DNA of 64,000 nucleotides from Phytomonas francai (lineage: Eukaryota > Euglenozoa > Kinetoplastea > Trypanosomatida > Trypanosomatidae), in contig MJCC01000005.1 in the NCBI GenBank assembly GCA_001766655.1, positions 166,072 to 230,071 on the forward strand, written 5' to 3'. The first letter of the stretch is position 1; every line of letters starts with the position of its first letter. The notes beneath the pieces are model-generated. The model ran no database searches, was not told the DNA's origin, and saw nothing but the letters and a program-made list of their open reading frames with translations. Below, piece by piece: positions 40,718-51,329 of the stretch. Position numbers and translations under genes: made by a program.

Positions 40718-42979
40718 TCAGGTTGTCTTAGCCTTCACCCCCTGCGCAACTAGTTTCTTCAGAACCAAAGCGGCCTCCGCATTACCAATTTCAGCAGAAC
40801 AGAAAAAGAGATCACTCACCTCGAGAAGCCATTCAGGTTCTACCGGGGATGCTACGCGGACAAACATGCCGTCCTCGCCGTGGACCTCCAGTCGGTCGTA
40901 CATGACCCACATCGGGCGCATGCGACTTTTACTACTCAACACGGACTGGCGGTGCATCTGAATAGGCTGCCCATCGCGAACAGTGAGATATTTGTTTGCG
41001 TTAGGGGACAAATACGCGACTTGCGTAAAGAAGCCTTCCAAGACTGCACGGCGTAAGGCGATCGTGTTGACGGTATTTGTCCCCTTTTCATAGGTTGAGC
41101 AGACTGAAATATGGCTCTGCGCCATCAAGTCTCGAAGTTTTTGGTAAATCTGGACGGCTTGCTGGAGCGCCTGATGGCGTAAAAAATTACTCCGGCAATA
41201 CCTCTCTCCCTCGGTCTGGTTCTGGAGGTAGCTGTGGAAGGTAAAAAACAACGTCACGTGGTCGCCATCCGGGTGGGCGAACTGGGCGCGAACCTGATCC
41301 ACCTCGGCGCCACGAGAGGGAGGCCGGACAAAGATATTTCCAGCCTCGAGCATCGCAGCCACGACGGCGACGTCCGCCGCGCAGCCGTGGGTCTCCGCCT
41401 TCAGCAGCATTCGCGAAATCCAGGCATCAACCGGAAAGGTCGCCATTCGGGCACCGAAGGCCGTCAGCTGAAGCGCGTCGTCAACGGCCTCGAAGAATAG
41501 AAGCTGATAAAAGGCATCCTCAAGGGCGTCCTGGGAGGGGGCGTCGATAAAGGGAAACTCGCACAGATTACGCACCCCCAACTTGAGGAGCAGAAGCACG
41601 GTGTTGACAATATTCGTGCGGAGGATATCAGGGTGGGTCTGAGGGGGGAAAAGGCTAAACTCTGTGGAGGTGTACAGACGATAGCACTTTCCAGACCGCG
41701 TACGCCCGGCGCGACCCTTACGCTGCTCGGCCGATGCCTTGCTTATAACGGCCGGAACAAGGTAGTCCACGCGAGCCTGAGAGTTATAAAGACTCTGCTT
41801 TTGATAGCCACAGTCCACCACATAGACAACGCCGTCGATCGTAAGGGAGGTTTCCGCGATGTTGGTCGAAAACACAATTTTCCGTACGTTCGGTGGCGTT
41901 TGTTGAAACACTTTCTGCTGCTCAGAAAGACTAAGCGAACCAAACAGTGGTAAGACAACCGCCTCAGCCGGCCTTGACAACACCGCCTTGGAGAGCAAAT
42001 CCCTTTCCAAGACCTTAGCTGTCTCCACGGAGCTGCGCCCTAGCTCAGCCTGCGTGGCTGCCACGGCGCGCTCAATCTCGGCCTCGCCCGTCAAAAAACA
42101 TAAAATATCACCCTCTGGCTCGCCCTGGTGGATACTGCAGACGCATCTCACCGCCTCTGAAACGTAGTCTTTCACAGGTCTTTGCATGTAGAAAACCTCC
42201 ACATCGTGCATGCGGCCGCTCACATGCACAAGCGGGGAGTTTGGGAAGAAAGTTTGAATCTTCTCCACGTCCAGCGTTGCAGACATCACCACAACACGGA
42301 GCGTGGGACGCCTTGATAAGAGCTGCTTAAAAAAACCCAACAGCACATCGGTGTCTACCGTGCGCTCGTGAGCTTCGTCCACGACAACCACACTATATTT
42401 CAAAAGATCGCGATCGGAAGAGGTCTCACCTAGCAGCATACCATCCGTCAGGTATAAAATTTTAGTCTTATCCGAACTTTTCGATTGAAATCGAACATTA
42501 AAACCGACCTCTTCGCCAAGAATAACATCCATCTCCTCAGACACACGCGTGGCGACGGAGATAGCCGCAATCCGGCGTGGCTGAGTACATCCTATTAGAC
42601 CTGGGAAGCTAACTTGCATTTCGGCCAAAAAGTGCGGCACCTGAGTCGTTTTACCGCTTCCAGTCTCACCGAGAAGGAGCGTGACTTGATTGGCAAGAAC
42701 GGTTTTTTGGATGAGTTCCTTTTTCCCGAAAACAGGGAGCTTGTGTCGAGCTTCTAGCAGCTTCAAGTAGAACGAGCTATAGGGGCGCCCCGTAAAAGGA
42801 TTTTTCTTCTCCATGGCTTTGGATGAGTCTGCTGTGGAGGATAAAGCTTGAACGGGGGCAGCGCTGATCTTTTCATCCACGGGGGGTTCAATAAAACGAG
42901 CTTTTTTTAGGACGGGCAAAGGCTCAAGAACATCGGCATCGGGGCTTTTACCATTTGTATAGTCATTATTGTGATTCAT
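40718..42979 (-). CDS. PRP43: DEAH-box RNA helicase, Prp43/DHX15 type
   Basis: ATP-dependent RNA helicase that in other eukaryotes releases spliced introns and remodels pre-ribosomes. The frame opens with GTG; the first ATG is at 42979 (MNHNNDY), giving 753 residues, close to yeast Prp43. Motifs in order: NPFTGRPYSSFYLKLLEARHKLPV-type N-terminal block (in part: NPFTGRPYS), Walker A GETGSGKTTQVPHFL (about 103), TQPRRIAA, DEAHERT (about 202), SATLD, FLTGEAEIE, STNIAETSLTIDGVVYV (in part) and QRKGRAGRTRSG (about 420). The winged-helix, ratchet and OB regions follow: NIFVRPPSRGAE and FAHPDGDHVTL are characteristic of Prp43 rather than Prp2, Prp16 or Prp22. All catalytic residues are present. In an organism with very few cis-introns its main jobs would be trans-splicing and ribosome assembly. 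Confidence 0.93.
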   Translation of the reverse strand: MNHNNDYTNGKSPDADVLEPLPVLKKARFIEPPVDEKISAAPVQALSSTADSSKAMEKKNPFTGRPYSSFYLKLLEARHKLPVFGKKELIQKTVLANQVTLLLGETGSGKTTQVPHFLAEMQVSFPGLIGCTQPRRIAAISVATRVSEEMDVILGEEVGFNVRFQSKSSDKTKILYLTDGMLLGETSSDRDLLKYSVVVVDEAHERTVDTDVLLGFFKQLLSRRPTLRVVVMSATLDVEKIQTFFPNSPLVHVSGRMHDVEVFYMQRPVKDYVSEAVRCVCSIHQGEPEGDILCFLTGEAEIERAVAATQAELGRSSVETAKVLERDLLSKAVLSRPAEAVVLPLFGSLSLSEQQKVFQQTPPNVRKIVFSTNIAETSLTIDGVVYVVDCGYQKQSLYNSQARVDYLVPAVISKASAEQRKGRAGRTRSGKCYRLYTSTEFSLFPPQTHPDILRTNIVNTVLLLLKLGVRNLCEFPFIDAPSQDALEDAFYQLLFFEAVDDALQLTAFGARMATFPVDAWISRMLLKAETHGCAADVAVVAAMLEAGNIFVRPPSRGAEVDQVRAQFAHPDGDHVTLFFTFHSYLQNQTEGERYCRSNFLRHQALQQAVQIYQKLRDLMAQSHISVCSTYEKGTNTVNTIALRRAVLEGFFTQVAYLSPNANKYLTVRDGQPIQMHRQSVLSSKSRMRPMWVMYDRLEVHGEDGMFVRVASPVEPEWLLEVSDLFFCSAEIGNAEAALVLKKLVAQGVKAKTT

Positions 42980-44401
42980 GAAGAATCGAACCACTTTCCC
43001 TTCTCCCACACACTAAGCCCTTTTTTACAGAATAAATTGTACGATGTAACTAGAGATTAGATATGTTCAAGCTATTTGACTAACGGTGTCTTTTTCCCAT
43101 GATTTGAGTTGAAGAGATTCTAATTAGCCATGGCATATGTCATTAATAATCTGAAATAATTACAGGTAGAACCATTAAAAGGAAATCAATTCCCATTTAA
43201 AAAAAGGAAGAAAATTATTTCTGGTAATTTCATATCTTGAATGAAGATAAAGAGTATGTAAAAGAAGAAAAACGAACTACCTATTGAAATAAAAATGAAA
43301 TTAACTCTTCAGCAAATACAATTGCCGATCTTTGAAGCATAAGCATTTATTCCTAAACAGTATATAAATATAAATATATATATATATGTATATATATATA
43401 TGTATATATATATATGTATATATATATATGTATATATATATATGTATATATATGGACATCTATAAAATTAAAGATAAAAAATGCTGCCCTTGAAAAAAAT
43501 CATAGAAATCGAATTTGATAAATACAAAATTTTTAGCAAATAAAGCTCCATATTCTTGAAAATATACTATTTTGGTTTACACTTTTCCTGTTTAACTTGC
43601 ATATAGGCTTTATAGATTAATATGACCCCTCTGCATTCGCTTCTATAATGGATAGGCTCGAGAAAAAAACACAGAAGACACAAATTCATATCAACTTATT
43701 TGTCCATATCTCCATCCTAAATATTTGCTTCACAATACATCTTCATGATTCTCACGATTTGAAACTACGAAGTTGGTGTATAGATGAAGCCCTCACTTTT
43801 TTTAAAAAAATACAAGGATGACGATAAAGCAAATGGAAACTATATAAAAAATAATAATAAATGATTGCCTCAACTCAAAAAATAAAGCAATAATTTCTAG
43901 TTTGGATAAAGATAACTCTATTTTCTTTCGAACCTTTTTTGCTACATACATATACACTTAACAAATTTATTTGAGGGGGAGAGGGGGGGGGAATAACCTA
44001 AAAAACGTTCATTATTTATCATGAACATCATCAGCATAAGGTATAGTTTTTAAAAAAGCAATATATAGATATATATATTATCTTTTCCATAAATTCTTCT
44101 CTCACCCTCCCCCCCCCTCCCCCCCCCATCATGCACGCCTATGACGAAATTTCTGTCTTTAAGGCTTTACGGGGTATGTTTTGAGAGTTCATCGGCAGAA
44201 TCACAGATGCAACTGGTAACTCAGATTGCAACAGCTCTACCTTAGCAAACCCTATTCCAGGGATCTCCAACTTCACCCTATATTCAAGAGGCTATTCCGC
44301 TTTTTTTAAAAGCTGAACGCTCCTTTTCCCCCCACCTTCCCCATTCTTGCGTGTATGCTACTGTTATTTGCGCGATTTTGCTGCGACTTTTGCACAGCTA
44401 C
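42980..44401. other. Long intergenic DNA with minisatellite and R/Y runs
   Basis: At 1.4 kb this is the longest spacer in the window. It holds a 14-bp TA-type minisatellite (about 43387-43452), a 21-base pure purine run (43973-43993) and a 23-base pure pyrimidine run (44105-44127). No open frame or RNA gene was recognised. Confidence 0.6.
43387..43452. repeat. 14-bp TG(TA)6 minisatellite
   Basis: The unit TGTATATATATATA repeats with exact 14-base spacing: G falls at 43388, 43402, 43416, 43430 and 43444. This is five copies, more regular than the plain TA runs elsewhere in the window. Confidence 0.9.
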
Positions 44402-45811
44402 TTATTCCGATGTCATGCAAATGGCCGGAATGCGACCTTCGTCGTTCTCAACTTCAAGCGGATTTTTGTGAGTAAACTTAACGACCTCAGAAAATTCTTT
44501 TTCTTTGAAAGTGTTAGTGTTGTAATTTAGTATTTTTACAAGGTTCTCCTTACGATCCCGTGGGTCGATCATGGAGTGCTGCTTTATGGGTTTGAATAAC
44601 TGTGGAAGAGTGACATCAATGGCCTTTTTCAATTCAGTGTGTAACCTGTTCTTCTTGAGGGCTTCCAAATCGGGGAATTTACTCGAATCGATCCGATTTA
44701 GAAATTCCTGAAGTTCCCCGCAAGTGGGAAAGTCGGAAGGGGAGAGAGAATAATCCAACGCCATAGTTTTGGTTAAGTCGCCGTAGTCTCTAAAAAAGTT
44801 TTTCTTGGCCTTGGCTTTTCCAATAAGAAATGGGATACGTGATCGGTAGGTTGCACATATCATAACAAAGATCCAAACATCGCGCGCGCGCCTGAGCATG
44901 GATGTCACTCGTGTATCGATCGTCTGCAAAGGCACTTTTTCAAATAGCTCGTAAAGAAGATCGACTTTCTCGGATTCAAAAATCTCATGATCGGTGTTTG
45001 GGGCGTATGGCTTATTCCATAGGCTGCATACGTACACACGTGGTGGCTCTGTCGAGCGAATCAGGTTCGAAAGGTTCCAAAACAAGGCCCCGTAAACCCG
45101 TAATAGCTCCTGTGGCCGAACCGAATCGGCTTTGTTCAAAAGAATTCGCACCTTACCGTAGAACCCTTTCAGCGATGTGTTGAAGAGGCACTGCAGCTCC
45201 GGGCCGGTCTCGAGCTTGGAGGGGTCAAAGAAAACAAAGACTAAATCGCTCTTCTCAACGAACCAGCGCGCGACGTCGGCGTACTTATACTTCCGGGTGT
45301 GGTTCGCCGTGGAGGCCTCCAAGATGCCCGGGGTGTCGATAAGCGTAAACGAGCGCAGGAGGGAATGCGGCGCGAGAATGCTCGTGAAGTGGTCCGCGAA
45401 CTCGTCTCCGAAACGCGAGAGCCCGCGAAAGGGGCTGTTGGGATCCCCTATAAGGACCTTACCAGTGATCTGTTCGAGCTTCTCGCCGTAGGAAATGACG
45501 GTGAACTTGTCCGTGACCGGCTGCGGCCCGGTTAAGAGCACATCATGCTGAATGAGGTAATTGATAACCGTTGACTTTCCGCTTGAGAAAGGTCCGAGAA
45601 AGGTGACAAAGGGAAGCTTCTGTTTCATCGTATCGTCGAAGGAAGAACGCCTGAAGCTCTTGAAGTGGTACTCATGTTCCAGCGGCTCTACAATATCCTT
45701 ATAAATAGTGTTTAACTTAGTGAGGGTCTCATCAACTTGGTTGTTCCAGCCTGCCTCATTCAATGACTTGGAATCCTCTTCTTTCCATAGGAAAGCCTTG
45801 CTCCGGATCAT
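44402..45811 (-). CDS. EHD-type dynamin-like ATPase without visible EH domain
   Basis: Membrane-remodelling ATPase of the EHD family, acting in endocytic recycling. A 469-residue protein from ATG 45811. The N-terminal helix (VDETLTKLNTIYKDIVEPLE) is followed by the G domain: P-loop GPFSSGKSTVINYL (about 72), DTPG (IDTPGILE, about 159) and NKAD (LLNKADSV, about 226), with DLVFVFFDPSKLETGPEL between them. The C-terminal helical membrane-binding part follows (FFRDYGDLTKTMALDYSLS and on). Family members usually have about 530 residues and end in an EH domain that binds Asn-Pro-Phe motifs. Here the protein ends after about 60 further residues with IPAICMTSE and I see no EF-hand-like loop. EHD proteins are known in kinetoplastids such as Leishmania. 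Confidence 0.92.
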   Translation of the reverse strand: MIRSKAFLWKEEDSKSLNEAGWNNQVDETLTKLNTIYKDIVEPLEHEYHFKSFRRSSFDDTMKQKLPFVTFLGPFSSGKSTVINYLIQHDVLLTGPQPVTDKFTVISYGEKLEQITGKVLIGDPNSPFRGLSRFGDEFADHFTSILAPHSLLRSFTLIDTPGILEASTANHTRKYKYADVARWFVEKSDLVFVFFDPSKLETGPELQCLFNTSLKGFYGKVRILLNKADSVRPQELLRVYGALFWNLSNLIRSTEPPRVYVCSLWNKPYAPNTDHEIFESEKVDLLYELFEKVPLQTIDTRVTSMLRRARDVWIFVMICATYRSRIPFLIGKAKAKKNFFRDYGDLTKTMALDYSLSPSDFPTCGELQEFLNRIDSSKFPDLEALKKNRLHTELKKAIDVTLPQLFKPIKQHSMIDPRDRKENLVKILNYNTNTFKEKEFSEVVKFTHKNPLEVENDEGRIPAICMTSE

Positions 45812-46192
45812 TCTGGAAGGTTAATTGGTATGGTTTAAATCTTAAAAAGTGTTATGTCTTCTGTGAAATTAGAGCCTATGCAAGAGGAATAACAGTTAAG
45901 ATTACAGCATGTGTATACGGAAGGGTAAAAATGGGAGCAGTGAATATATAAAGCGACTTGTATTCTTCATCGAACCAAACGCTCCATCGTTTTCTTAGAG
46001 ATGAAATTCAAGTTTAGCATTCAGCCACAGTATGATAGTGAAGGCACCGTCATCTATGGGAAACAAAAAGGTGTTGCAAATAAAGACAACACTTGAACGC
46101 GAAAAAAGATGAACAGAAGGCAAGAAAGTACAACACAGACATATTTATATCGATCTGTGTGTCCACATCAGTTCTATTTAAGATTTGAATGT
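45812..46192. other. Short intergenic stretch
   Basis: Spacer between the EHD gene and the next stop. I see no repeat or RNA gene. Confidence 0.5.
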
Positions 46193-48607
46193 TCATTTCA
46201 ACTGTGCCGAGTTCCCAAAATACGAGTTCAAGATTCGTTTTACTGTTGGCCTAACCGGGCGCACATTGCTCTGGGTGCGTTCCGACAAAACAATGCTAGG
46301 CTCCTCCGGCGATTTAGAACCGTAGAGTGCAAGAAAGAAAGGAAGTATCGAAGCGGTGGCAGGTGAGCTTACCCCCCCTACGCTTTCCGAACCCGTGTGT
46401 TTCAATACAGCATCCGACCGAAGTCGACGCCGTGTGGGTATCGCTGCCTGTGCATTCAATTGATTGTGATCACCTTTCGGGGGATCGCTTCCCATCTCAT
46501 CCTCATCCGAAAAGCATTCCTCCGGGATAGGCAAAAACACACGTATTGCCATAGGCAGGTTAGACATCACATTCTTCACCAATGCCGAGGCTGCGGTCGA
46601 TGAGGTCTGACCGATAAACGGGCCTTCTGAATAACCACCCTTCTTCGTGGGAATTGAATCCTTCATGCCTTCATCGGTCTTCGTGTATTCATTTTTAGAA
46701 ACGCCCCGAGCGCTATCATCCGCTTCCGCGAACCTCACCTTTTTGGGAAAATTGTAAGAGATTTGTTGGCAGTCACCGCCACCGAAGAAAAACCGCTCCT
46801 CTCGAATGGGTAAACTATGTGGAGGCCGCGTGGTGGATGTCTCAAGCAACATCTTCGCTAAGCCATACTGAATCTGTCGTAGCACGTCCATTGAAAGCAG
46901 ATACGGAAGCATCCTTCTCTCCTCGCAGCCCTCTTCGTCCGCCGCAGGCGCCTCTTTTCGCGTGGGGATCTCTCGTTGGCAATGATGATAAAAAGGAAGC
47001 GCGGAGGCCCGGGTCGGGGGTGATTCCAGCACCGCCACGGAGAACATATCCACCTCCCACGCGAACGCTAACCGCAGCGCATCCTCTACAACCGTTGGCA
47101 GCAAACACCCCCTCCCACACGTCGCCCTCACCCCGTCCATTTCTGCATCCTTGCGGGTCCGCGCGCGCGCGCCGTCCGCTTCTAAAGACGACGGGCTCTC
47201 CCCCACCCCCCCCTCGGCCCCCGCAAAGGTCGGCGGCAGCTCCCACAGCAGCACGATATTCGCGCCCCACAGCCGCGTATTGACGTTCACCTTCAGCTGC
47301 GCGTGCCCTGGGAGGGGCGAAAAGCCGTCCAAACCCGTGCGGGCTCCCAAAAGGAGCTCCGGGACGTCGTTGTGGGCCTTTGTGGGGTGCAAAATCTCGC
47401 GCGCCGGGCTCCGCTCGGGGGAAATAATCAGCAGCATGGAATGCCGCGAATGCGCAAGGCGCCTGAGGTGCTCCGCGGCGGCCGCCTCCTCGAGCTGCGA
47501 AGAGGCCGCGCCGCCGGGGTGGAAGGAGGCCAAACAGGACGTCAGACAGCTCACAGGCGAAATATTCACAACCAACTGACGAAGGGGAGAGGAAAAGGAA
47601 GAAGAAGAAAGGGGGGGAGGGGGGGGGTAATCGCCCGGACGAGGCGCTTTAAGATGCCCGTAAAGGGGATTCTCAAGCAGCACGGAACGCATGGGAACGA
47701 CCACGTCGGCGTTCGCCTGCACCGGCGACGCGGACGCACCCAGGCGCCGCGCAAACGAACTCACGCTGAGAATGGGGTTATAACGCGGGAAAGAGCGAGC
47801 GGGATCGCTATCCTCGTCGACGGCCCGCCTGCCCGCCGGATAATCCGCCCCACCCTCGCGATCTCGCACGCCTCGCTTGCTAGGGGGGGAGGCAAAGAGG
47901 GAATCCCTCCCGCTCGACACGTGCGTGGCCGCCCGCATTTCCTCCAACGCGGAGGCCCGCAGGACCTCGTTGAAGGCGCGCTGAAGCTCCCTTTCGAGGC
48001 TCCCGGACGCGGCCGCGTGCGCGGCGCGAAGGGACCGGAGCTCCGCCTCGTGCTTTCCCACCAACCACTCCATCACGGCGCCGTCGACGACGACCTCGTC
48101 CACGGCGACCTCGAGCAAGGAGGAAAGCCAACGACGATGGCGCTCGCGCAGGTCGTCGACCTCGCCCTCCTGCGCCCTCGCCAGGTCCAGATATTGCCGA
48201 TTAAACTCGAGAAAACAACACGCTATCCTTTGAATGAGGTGCGAATGACGCCTGATCAATGATAAAAGCCAGACGCTATTCGAGAGAGAGATTCGCTCGC
48301 TATCGACCTCGTCGGGCAGCCCCCGTGCGGTGTAAATTTCTAGCGCAATCGCCCTGGCCTCGCTGCTTAAACACGCATCGGGATAAGGTGATGCGTGGAG
48401 TAGGGGTAAACGCACCTGTAGAAGGGCTAAAGGATCTTTTCTTGTTAGGTCTAAATCACCGATCGTAACGACGGGAATGTCATCGTCGCGAGCGCTCCTA
48501 TTAGCAGAGGGGAGAATGCTATTGGAAGACGGCAGCGCGGCGTGCATAAATGTATTCCATGAAGTGGCAAGTTCCTCTAACATATTTGGGTTTGCATTAA
48601 TATACAT
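46193..48607 (-). CDS. Large protein of unknown function
   Basis: The frame opens 9 codons earlier with TTG; the first ATG is at 48607 (MYINANPNMLEEL), giving 804 residues. I recognise no family. Residues about 90-240 are helical, with a probable coiled coil (LARAQEGEVDDLRERHRRWL, then EAELRSLRAAHAA and SLERELQRAFNEVLRAS). A Pro/Ser linker near 320-345 follows. A beta-rich section with SMLLIISPE, LKVNVNTRLWGANIVLLWELP and FSVAVLES lies near 370-520, and the C-terminus is polar. There is no membrane span or signal peptide. The central section is GC-rich with Arg/Ala-rich translation, and the ends are nearer the local AT-rich composition. It could be a structural or regulatory subunit. Confidence 0.75.
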   Translation of the reverse strand: MYINANPNMLEELATSWNTFMHAALPSSNSILPSANRSARDDDIPVVTIGDLDLTRKDPLALLQVRLPLLHASPYPDACLSSEARAIALEIYTARGLPDEVDSERISLSNSVWLLSLIRRHSHLIQRIACCFLEFNRQYLDLARAQEGEVDDLRERHRRWLSSLLEVAVDEVVVDGAVMEWLVGKHEAELRSLRAAHAAASGSLERELQRAFNEVLRASALEEMRAATHVSSGRDSLFASPPSKRGVRDREGGADYPAGRRAVDEDSDPARSFPRYNPILSVSSFARRLGASASPVQANADVVVPMRSVLLENPLYGHLKAPRPGDYPPPPPLSSSSFSSPLRQLVVNISPVSCLTSCLASFHPGGAASSQLEEAAAAEHLRRLAHSRHSMLLIISPERSPAREILHPTKAHNDVPELLLGARTGLDGFSPLPGHAQLKVNVNTRLWGANIVLLWELPPTFAGAEGGVGESPSSLEADGARARTRKDAEMDGVRATCGRGCLLPTVVEDALRLAFAWEVDMFSVAVLESPPTRASALPFYHHCQREIPTRKEAPAADEEGCEERRMLPYLLSMDVLRQIQYGLAKMLLETSTTRPPHSLPIREERFFFGGGDCQQISYNFPKKVRFAEADDSARGVSKNEYTKTDEGMKDSIPTKKGGYSEGPFIGQTSSTAASALVKNVMSNLPMAIRVFLPIPEECFSDEDEMGSDPPKGDHNQLNAQAAIPTRRRLRSDAVLKHTGSESVGGVSSPATASILPFFLALYGSKSPEEPSIVLSERTQSNVRPVRPTVKRILNSYFGNSAQLK

Positions 48608-49425
48608 TTTTTTAGTATTATTGATGCAAGACAACGACTAAAACCCTATTAGGCTATTTTCACATCCACGCCCTATATGTGAAACAAACAAAAAAAGATG
48701 AATACAAGTAATTTTCTATAGCATGAGAATAAGTGAATAAATTAAAAAGATTACTTTATCGCCTCAGCGAATCCCTCGCACCACTTTATTATGTTTGACT
48801 TTAAGTAAGCTACAATGTGCGTAGTAATTTTTTGTCGCGGGGATATGTATAAATGAGTTTATCAATTTTTTTCGGATACGTAGCTTGCTATGTTTATACT
48901 CAACAAAAACTTTAGCATCAAAACGAAGGCTTTTAATGGCATAAATCAAGAATAAAATAAATTGAACACTGGTTGGGATACCAAACGGTAAATAATTTAA
49001 TGATATCACTTGAGGTGAAGGTATTGACGGCGTTTCTGCACCCCACCCCAACCAACTCGGAAGCTGCGACCGCACCTCACCAGTGCATTTTTTACGCAAA
49101 TTTTTCCCTCAAAGTATTTGACTCATTCACATAAATGAATCTAGATTATGGTCGATACGAATAAATAACAGGGGAAAATGATGTATCGCATAAATTAGTA
49201 TCAACATTCGACACATAATAGCTGCGCACATTAATATATGAGGATTTTTCCCTTCTAATAATATGAAGGCTTCAAAAAAAAAAGAAGTATATATTTTTTT
49301 GTATACGTGTATGCAAGTTATTATACCACTGTGAATTTGACTTGGGTGAATAAAGAAAAGATACTGTTTTTAATAAGTTACGAAAGCATAAAATAAAACA
49401 CTCAGTGAAACGGGTTTGGAATTAC
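48608..49425. other. Intergenic DNA, no gene seen
   Basis: AT-rich, with short A-runs. A 111-codon minus-strand frame at 48764-49099 has no recognisable features and was not called. Confidence 0.5.
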
Positions 49426-50358
49426 TCAGACACTACCAACCTGATGCGCTGTCTCGGCATTTTCTGAAAACGATTCTTTAAGTACTGAAACGAGCTCATC
49501 AAAGTCCGAAACTTCCTTCCTAAAGTGAAACCTAATACCATACTGGTCAACAAATGAGAGAAAAGAAGTTGCCGCAGACGCATACAACATTCCCTCCTTA
49601 AAATTGTGCGATAAAGGGCATATGTAAATCATAATGGACTTCTTCTCGTTGGAATCAGTGGGATTATAGTGGGTAAGCACGTAGCGATGATCGGTCTCTG
49701 GAATAATCTCTCTCAGATCGGATAAATCCCCGATTCGATTCACCAAAACACGGTCCACCACGATCTCGCTATTCTTTATCATAAAAGCTACCGTATCGAC
49801 AAGACCAACGGCGTATTTTTGCAATGAATCCTGCGCTTCCTTCGAAAAAGGTAATATAGTTACCGGAAATATGCTCGTCGGTGGCTTGACCTCCATCGCT
49901 GAGATATCCTTCACTAAACGCTTCGATTCCGTCGGCAAATCATCATAATTCTTTTTCTTCAAGTCCTCGAAAAGGCTGGTTTGAATCTCAGAAATATTGT
50001 GGACCCAAATCGTAAAAAACTCTAGAGGGGCCAGGCTTTTGGAAATATTCGAAACACCAAAAAGGTATTTAATGGATTCACACGAGTGAAAACCATCAGC
50101 TATGTAAATAGTCAAGCATAAAGTGCCATCCGGCAAACGCATTACGATGTAGGCAGCTTTAGCTTTGTACCTTCGTAGTTCGAAGCGTAGCAGGCATAAA
50201 TTATCGGATAATGGACCGCTAAATGGGATCGGATCACACAGATTTTTCAGCTCTTCATTTTCAATGCTTATAATGAGAAATGATGAAAAGGTTTGCGCCT
50301 GGAAAGTACGAAGCGACGAGACCAACTTCGCGTTGAGATCTAAACTATATTCAAACAT
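49426..50358 (-). CDS. TWF1: Twinfilin, two ADF-homology domains
   Basis: Actin-monomer binding protein with two cofilin-like folds. The frame opens with GTG; the first ATG is at 50358 (MFEYSLDLN), giving 310 residues. Domain 1 (about 1-135) has the family strand FSSFLIISIENEEL and an AYIVMRLPDG strand. Domain 2 (about 160-290) begins FPVTILPFSKEAQDSL, the classic twinfilin linker-domain 2 junction (vertebrate twinfilin has FPISREAFQAL), and carries HRYVLTHYN, SIMIYICP and KEGMLYASAATSFL, where the long actin-binding helix lies. The short C-terminal tail is reduced compared with animal twinfilin (about 350 residues), which uses its tail to bind capping protein and lipids. Twinfilin is known in kinetoplastids. 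Confidence 0.88.
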   Translation of the reverse strand: MFEYSLDLNAKLVSSLRTFQAQTFSSFLIISIENEELKNLCDPIPFSGPLSDNLCLLRFELRRYKAKAAYIVMRLPDGTLCLTIYIADGFHSCESIKYLFGVSNISKSLAPLEFFTIWVHNISEIQTSLFEDLKKKNYDDLPTESKRLVKDISAMEVKPPTSIFPVTILPFSKEAQDSLQKYAVGLVDTVAFMIKNSEIVVDRVLVNRIGDLSDLREIIPETDHRYVLTHYNPTDSNEKKSIMIYICPLSHNFKEGMLYASAATSFLSFVDQYGIRFHFRKEVSDFDELVSVLKESFSENAETAHQVGSV

Positions 50359-51329
50359 ATTTAGAAAAGAAACTGAATTGTCCCTCGACTCCTCCCTCAC
50401 ATATTATATATATATATATATAAGTGTACGTGTGAGTGTTCTCACCTTGATCTTGTTTTGTTTATAAATAAAACTTTTATATATAAACAACACTTTCTAG
50501 AGCCTAAATATTAAGATGAAGGTCAAGACAAGGTGAATAAAGTAAAGAAAGCAACTGATATAAAGCTCTTATATATTGACTCATTAGATACACATTTTTT
50601 AAATAGAGACATAAATGGAGGAAAGAGAAGTCGTCTCACGGATTTTCACTTTCGATTATTATTATTTTTTTGGGAGGGGTGAGGGAGATGCGATTGTTAC
50701 ATTTCAACAGACAGAGTATCTTCCCTTCACTCTTTTTTTGATTTTCGCATTCTGTCTGATACGGTTGAGGAAACTGATGAAAATACAGAAATCTCACATG
50801 CATCAAAATTTTTATTGGTTACTGTAGCACTCTTCTTTCGTTATATCTAACTCTTTCAATTGTCTGCACCTGCAATGATACACAAATGAAAGTGAACCGA
50901 GAAGAAGCCTTTTGCACCTAACATCTTGATCTAAAAGCATTCTTGTGGCCCAATAAATCCCGCTGAAATAAACCCAAAAGAATACTCCCTCTGTAACGCC
51001 ATGCGCATCAAAAAAAAAAAAAGAAGCCCACTCAAAAAAAATTATCGATCCAAAACATGCGATGGGTGGAATTTTTTATTATAGGAGTATCCGTAACGGT
51101 TTCTTCTTCCTACGACTCATCCAGTGCAGCGCCCTTTCACCCCACTTTGTTTCCCCCACCCCCAATGCGACCAAACGAAAACGAAATTACCAGAAACCCC
51201 CAAGAACGGAGGGAGAGGAGAAGGGAGTTCCAGCAATACGACTACTACTACTGATAATAATAATACGAACCAGGAAAGAGCGAAAAGGGCGAAATCCTAG
51301 AATAGTTCAAGACTCCCTCTCCTCTTTTC
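50359..51329. other. Intergenic DNA with TA and purine runs
   Basis: A (TA)n run lies at about 50402-50421, a purine-rich stretch with one T at 50672-50688 (about 315 bases before the twinfilin ATG), an A12 run near 51009-51020 and a 20-base pure purine run at 51208-51227. No gene called. Confidence 0.55.

Noticed and set aside
42981..42994. GGTTCGATTC on the minus strand just before the helicase ATG, resembling a tRNA B box
   Set aside because: No matching D arm, anticodon arm or acceptor stem around it.
48764..49099. 111-codon minus-strand frame between the orphan at 46193 and twinfilin
   Set aside because: AT-rich, with no recognisable domain; most likely chance.
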